From contig JAEXXY010000152.1 in the NCBI GenBank assembly GCA_023451855.1, forward strand, positions 1 through 7,271: a stretch of 7,271 nucleotides of DNA. The letters are read 5' to 3'. The DNA is from Actinomycetes bacterium (GTDB lineage: Bacteria > Actinomycetota > Actinomycetes > Actinomycetales > Dermatophilaceae). Positions 5,354 through 7,271 of this stretch are shown here, in pieces; the first letter of the stretch is position 1; each line of letters starts with the position of its first letter. The notes below the pieces were generated by a model that saw only the letters and a list, made by a program, of their open reading frames with translations, did no database searches and was not told where the DNA came from. The translations under genes and the position numbers were made by a program.

Positions 5354-6307
5354 TCAGAGGGGCTCGGCTCCTGAGGCCGGGGGTGGTGGCCCGACCGGGC
5401 CCAGGGTCTGACGCAGCTCGTGGCGAGCGGCGTCGATCGCGGCCCGACGCGTCCGGAAGTCGTCGGCGCTGCCGCCAGACCCGCCGGCCACGTCGGCGCG
5501 GACGGCCTCGACGAGGCGAGCCAGCTGCTCACGAAGGTTCGTGGCAGCCGCGGCACGCTGCTCGTCCGGTGCGTCGGTCAGGAGCGCGTGGAGGCTCTCG
5601 TCGATCGCCAGCAGGCGCGGCTGAGCCGCGCTCCAGATCGCTTGGGCCTCTTCGGTCGTCGGCGTCGCGAGCACCTGGGCGGTCAGCGCGTCCTCGACCC
5701 ACGAGGCCTCCGTCCTGGCCGCGTCGAGCCGGGCGTCCCACGCCGCGAGCACCTGGTTCGCGCGGCGGCGGCGCAGGAGCAGCCACGCGAGGAGACCCAG
5801 GACGACCAGGGCGAGGAGCAGCCACGGCCACCAGACCGTCCCCTGGTCGGAGATGGGCGCCTCGGCCACCTCGCCGGCAGGCGGACTCGTGCTCTCCGAG
5901 GGGCTGGGCGTCGCGGTCGTCGGTGACGCGGTCACGGTCGTCGTGCTGGTCTGCGTCACGGTCGCGGTGTTCGTCTGCGTCACGGTCGCGGTGTTCGTCT
6001 GCGTCACCGTGGCCGTGTTCGTCTGGGTCACGGTCGCCGTCTGCGTGGGCCTGGTGACGGTGGGCCTCTCGGACGCCGTGCCACTCGTCGGGCTCGGAGA
6101 GGCCGCCGGCGTCTCGGCCGGGCCCTCGCTCGGGCTCTCGCTCGAGCGCGTGACGGTGGGCAGCGTCAGGCTGGGGGCTGCGGCGCTCGTCGGGCTGGTC
6201 CGCGACACCGACGTCGGCAGCGTGACCGAGCCGCCGCCGGTGCATCCGGCGGTCGCGACGACGACGAGCGCGGCGACGGCACCCCACCGGCGGACGTGTC
6301 CTCCCAT
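5354..6307 (-). CDS. Surface-stalk membrane protein: export signal, Thr/Ser-rich repeats, one membrane helix, helical C-terminal domain
   Basis: A 317-residue protein of unrecognised function. Residues 1-21 form an export signal (HVRRWGAVAALVVVATAG) followed by C22. The box TAGC resembles a lipobox but has Thr at -3, so lipid attachment is uncertain. Residues 23-155 are Ser/Thr/Pro-rich and disordered, with the octapeptide repeat at 91-122. Residues 158-178 (WWPWLLLALVVLGLLAWLLL) form a membrane helix followed by RRRRR-like charge, so by the positive-inside rule the stalk is outside and residues 183-317 are inside. The inner part is an Ala/Leu/Glu-rich, probably coiled helical domain (about 185-275) with a Gly/Ser linker (275-280), another helix (281-301) and a Pro-rich end. 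It loosely resembles the C-terminal helices of actinobacterial TPM-domain proteins, but no TPM domain is present. ATG 6307 is preferred over 6370 because the signal peptide starts there. There is no Shine-Dalgarno site; -10-like CACAAT lies 5 bases upstream. Confidence 0.7.
   Translation of the reverse strand: MGGHVRRWGAVAALVVVATAGCTGGGSVTLPTSVSRTSPTSAAAPSLTLPTVTRSSESPSEGPAETPAASPSPTSGTASERPTVTRPTQTATVTQTNTATVTQTNTATVTQTNTATVTQTSTTTVTASPTTATPSPSESTSPPAGEVAEAPISDQGTVWWPWLLLALVVLGLLAWLLLRRRRANQVLAAWDARLDAARTEASWVEDALTAQVLATPTTEEAQAIWSAAQPRLLAIDESLHALLTDAPDEQRAAAATNLREQLARLVEAVRADVAGGSGGSADDFRTRRAAIDAARHELRQTLGPVGPPPPASGAEPL
5942..6037 (-). repeat. Four tandem 24-bp units encoding ATVTQTNT
   Basis: Read on minus, four adjoining 24-base units encode ATVTQTNT three times and ATVTQTST once, followed by a degenerate TTVTAS. 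The unit length is a multiple of three, so gain or loss of a copy keeps the frame. The units at the DNA level are nearly identical, differing mainly at wobble bases. This is part of the extracellular stalk of the surrounding gene, not an independent element. Confidence 0.9.
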
Positions 6308-6312
6308 GAGCG

Positions 6313-6318
6313 ATTGTG
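6313..6318 (-). promoter_or_regulatory. Candidate -10 element of the stalk-protein gene
   Basis: CACAAT on minus (6318-6313) ends 5 bases before ATG 6307. No ribosome binding site is present in between, and no clear -35 is found at the usual spacing. It would give a leaderless transcript if used. Confidence 0.3.
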
Positions 6319-6488
6319 CTGCCCGACGACCACGCCCGCGCGTCACCCTCCCGGAGTGACGTGGCCGCACGTGACTGCGCCGAGGTCATTGCAGCCGGTC
6401 GCCTCGAGCACGGTACGGAAGGTCACGATGTGGCCCACGCCAGCCACGCGAAAGCGGTCGGACCGGCGAACGGGACCGGCCATGGGCC

Positions 6489-6517
6489 TTTGCCTGCGCG
6501 CCGCGGCGGACCAAGAT
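6489..6517 (+). promoter_or_regulatory. Candidate promoter of the CYTH-CHAD gene
   Basis: CAAGAT (6512-6517) ends 6 bases before ATG 6524. TTGCCT (6490-6495), 16 bases upstream of it, is a tolerable -35. There is no Shine-Dalgarno sequence before the ATG. The spacing equals that seen before the channel gene, which again suggests a leaderless mRNA. The rest of the gap 6308-6511 shows nothing I can support. Confidence 0.35.
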
Positions 6518-6523
6518 CAGAGC

Positions 6524-7271
6524 ATGGCCGCTTCGCAGGTGAACGAGACCGAGCTCAAGTTCGACGTGGGGACGGAGACCGTCTTCCCGAACCTCACCGC
6601 GGCCGAGGGCGTGGTCTCCGTCGAACCGCCCGACGACCTCAGTCTCGAGGCCGTGTACTACGACACGCCGGACCACGACCTCGCCCGCCACGGCATGACG
6701 CTGCGCCGGCGCTCCGGCGGCACCGACGACGGGTGGACCCTCAAGCTGCCCGCCGGGCCGGACACCCGGACGGAGGTGCGCGTCCCGCTCGGGGCCGCCG
6801 ACGACGGGCTGCCCGAGGAGCTGCGCTCCCGCGCCCGCGGCGTCACCCGGAACCGGCCACTCACCCCCGTCGTCGCCCTGAGCACGGCCCGCCGGGAGTA
6901 CGCCGTCTGCGACGCCGACGGCAACGTCCTCGCCCGGGTCACCGACGACTCGGTGCGCGCACGTCTGCTCGGGACCGACGGCCCCGAGCAGACGTGGCGC
7001 GAGTGGGAGGTCGAGCTCGACCAGGGCCCGGCCTCGGTGCTCGACGCCCTCGCCGACGTCCTGCTCGAAGCGGGCGCGGCCCGCGCAGCCACCGCGTCGA
7101 AGCTGGCCCGCGCACTGGGTGACACGCTCACCCCCGAGCCGAGGCGGCCGGCGCGCGTGGAGCTGCCGCCCGGGACGGCCGGCGCGCTGTGGGCGACGCA
7201 CGTGGCCGATCAGGTCGATCGCCTGCACGAGCAGGATGCCCGCTTCCGAGCGGGGCTGCCCGAGTCGGTCC
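6524..7271 (+). CDS. CYTH-CHAD protein, N-terminal part (CYTH domain complete, CHAD begins)
   Basis: The gene is open to the right edge, with 249 codons visible; no in-frame stop occurs. Residues 8-12 (ETELK) carry the E-x-E-x-K signature of CYTH tunnel enzymes. It is followed by the expected order: YYDTPDHDLARHGMTLRRR (47-65), WTLKLP (71-76), TRTEVRVPL, then REYAV, LARVTDDSV and WREWEVELD, and ends with KLARAL (about 193-198). CYTH domains bind triphosphate groups with divalent metals and often split inorganic triphosphate. From about residue 223, ATHVADQVDRLHEQDARFRAGLPESV begins a CHAD domain, a His-rich helical domain that binds polyphosphate; its conserved His-rich helices lie outside the window. 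Such two-domain proteins usually have about 500 residues, so roughly half is missing. Role: inorganic triphosphate or polyphosphate metabolism, with substrate unproven. It is divergent from the stalk gene across 216 bp, with no evident functional link. Confidence 0.9.
   Translation, partial: MAASQVNETELKFDVGTETVFPNLTAAEGVVSVEPPDDLSLEAVYYDTPDHDLARHGMTLRRRSGGTDDGWTLKLPAGPDTRTEVRVPLGAADDGLPEELRSRARGVTRNRPLTPVVALSTARREYAVCDADGNVLARVTDDSVRARLLGTDGPEQTWREWEVELDQGPASVLDALADVLLEAGAARAATASKLARALGDTLTPEPRRPARVELPPGTAGALWATHVADQVDRLHEQDARFRAGLPESV

Noticed and set aside
5942..6037. Regular 24-bp direct repeats considered as a CRISPR array or iteron set
   Set aside because: The units adjoin with no unique spacers, are in frame within a gene and encode a perfect peptide repeat.
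5853..6359. Plus-strand 168-residue frame rich in Val, with repeated VCVTVAVF-like segments resembling membrane repeats
   Set aside because: It is the reverse-strand reading of the Thr-rich 24-bp repeat in the stalk gene. The minus frame has the signal peptide, stalk and membrane helix in a sensible order.
6316..7122. Plus-strand frame of 268 residues overlapping the CYTH-CHAD gene
   Set aside because: Its Arg/Pro/Gly-rich translation is an out-of-frame shadow; the frame from ATG 6524 carries the CYTH motifs and stays open to the window end.

Overview
This window is very GC-rich, and its codons end overwhelmingly in G or C. Several genes start at ATG or GTG with no room for a Shine-Dalgarno site. 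Together with the family types present (an arsenate reductase resembling the mycothiol-coupled type, an ArsR-phosphatase fusion, an AqpS-like channel, a CYTH-CHAD protein), this points to a chromosomal segment of an actinomycete. Nocardioides-like or related genera are plausible, but the genus cannot be fixed from the sequence alone.

Layout. (1) 1-594, minus: the first 198 residues of an FAD-linked 2-hydroxyacid oxidase, cut by the left edge. (2) 611-1345, plus: a FadR-type (FCD) GntR regulator, divergent from the oxidase. Both start codons lie inside one perfect 24-bp palindrome (591-614), which also holds mirrored -10-like hexamers. (3) 1479-2690, plus: a short, E. coli-type D-3-phosphoglycerate dehydrogenase (SerA) with an ACT domain. 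It ends at a strong hairpin (2706-2740) shared with the convergent gene. (4) 2745-3428, minus: an ArsR-type DNA-binding domain fused to a low-molecular-weight phosphatase/arsenate-reductase domain. (5) 3474-4256, plus: an AqpS-like aquaglyceroporin. (6) 4253-4669, plus: arsenate reductase ArsC, overlapping the channel gene by ATGA. The 45 bp between items 4 and 5 hold an inverted repeat and candidate promoters for both directions. (7) 4808-5143, plus: a 111-residue DUF4760-like protein. (8) 5354-6307, minus: a probable surface-stalk protein with a Thr-rich octapeptide repeat, one membrane segment and a helical C-terminal domain. (9) 6524-7271, plus: the CYTH domain and the beginning of the CHAD domain of a CYTH-CHAD protein, cut by the right edge.

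How the genes may work together. Items 1-3 suggest, by inference, a serine/2-hydroxyglutarate module: E. coli-type SerA can reduce 2-oxoglutarate to D-2-hydroxyglutarate, and FAD oxidases of the item 1 type can oxidise D-2-hydroxyacids. Items 4-6 form a compact arsenic cassette with no As(III) pump. ArsC would reduce arsenate and the channel would let arsenite leave, as described for AqpS of Sinorhizobium. The regulator is unusual: its only two cysteines are in the fused enzyme domain, not in the DNA-binding domain. Items 7-9 look like ordinary actinobacterial housekeeping or envelope genes with no evident link to the rest.

No stretch longer than 300 bases lacks a gene. The gaps 1346-1478, 4670-4807, 5144-5353 and 6308-6523 hold only short hairpins, candidate promoter elements and ribosome binding sites. 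I saw no tRNA, rRNA, CRISPR array, insertion sequence or attachment site.
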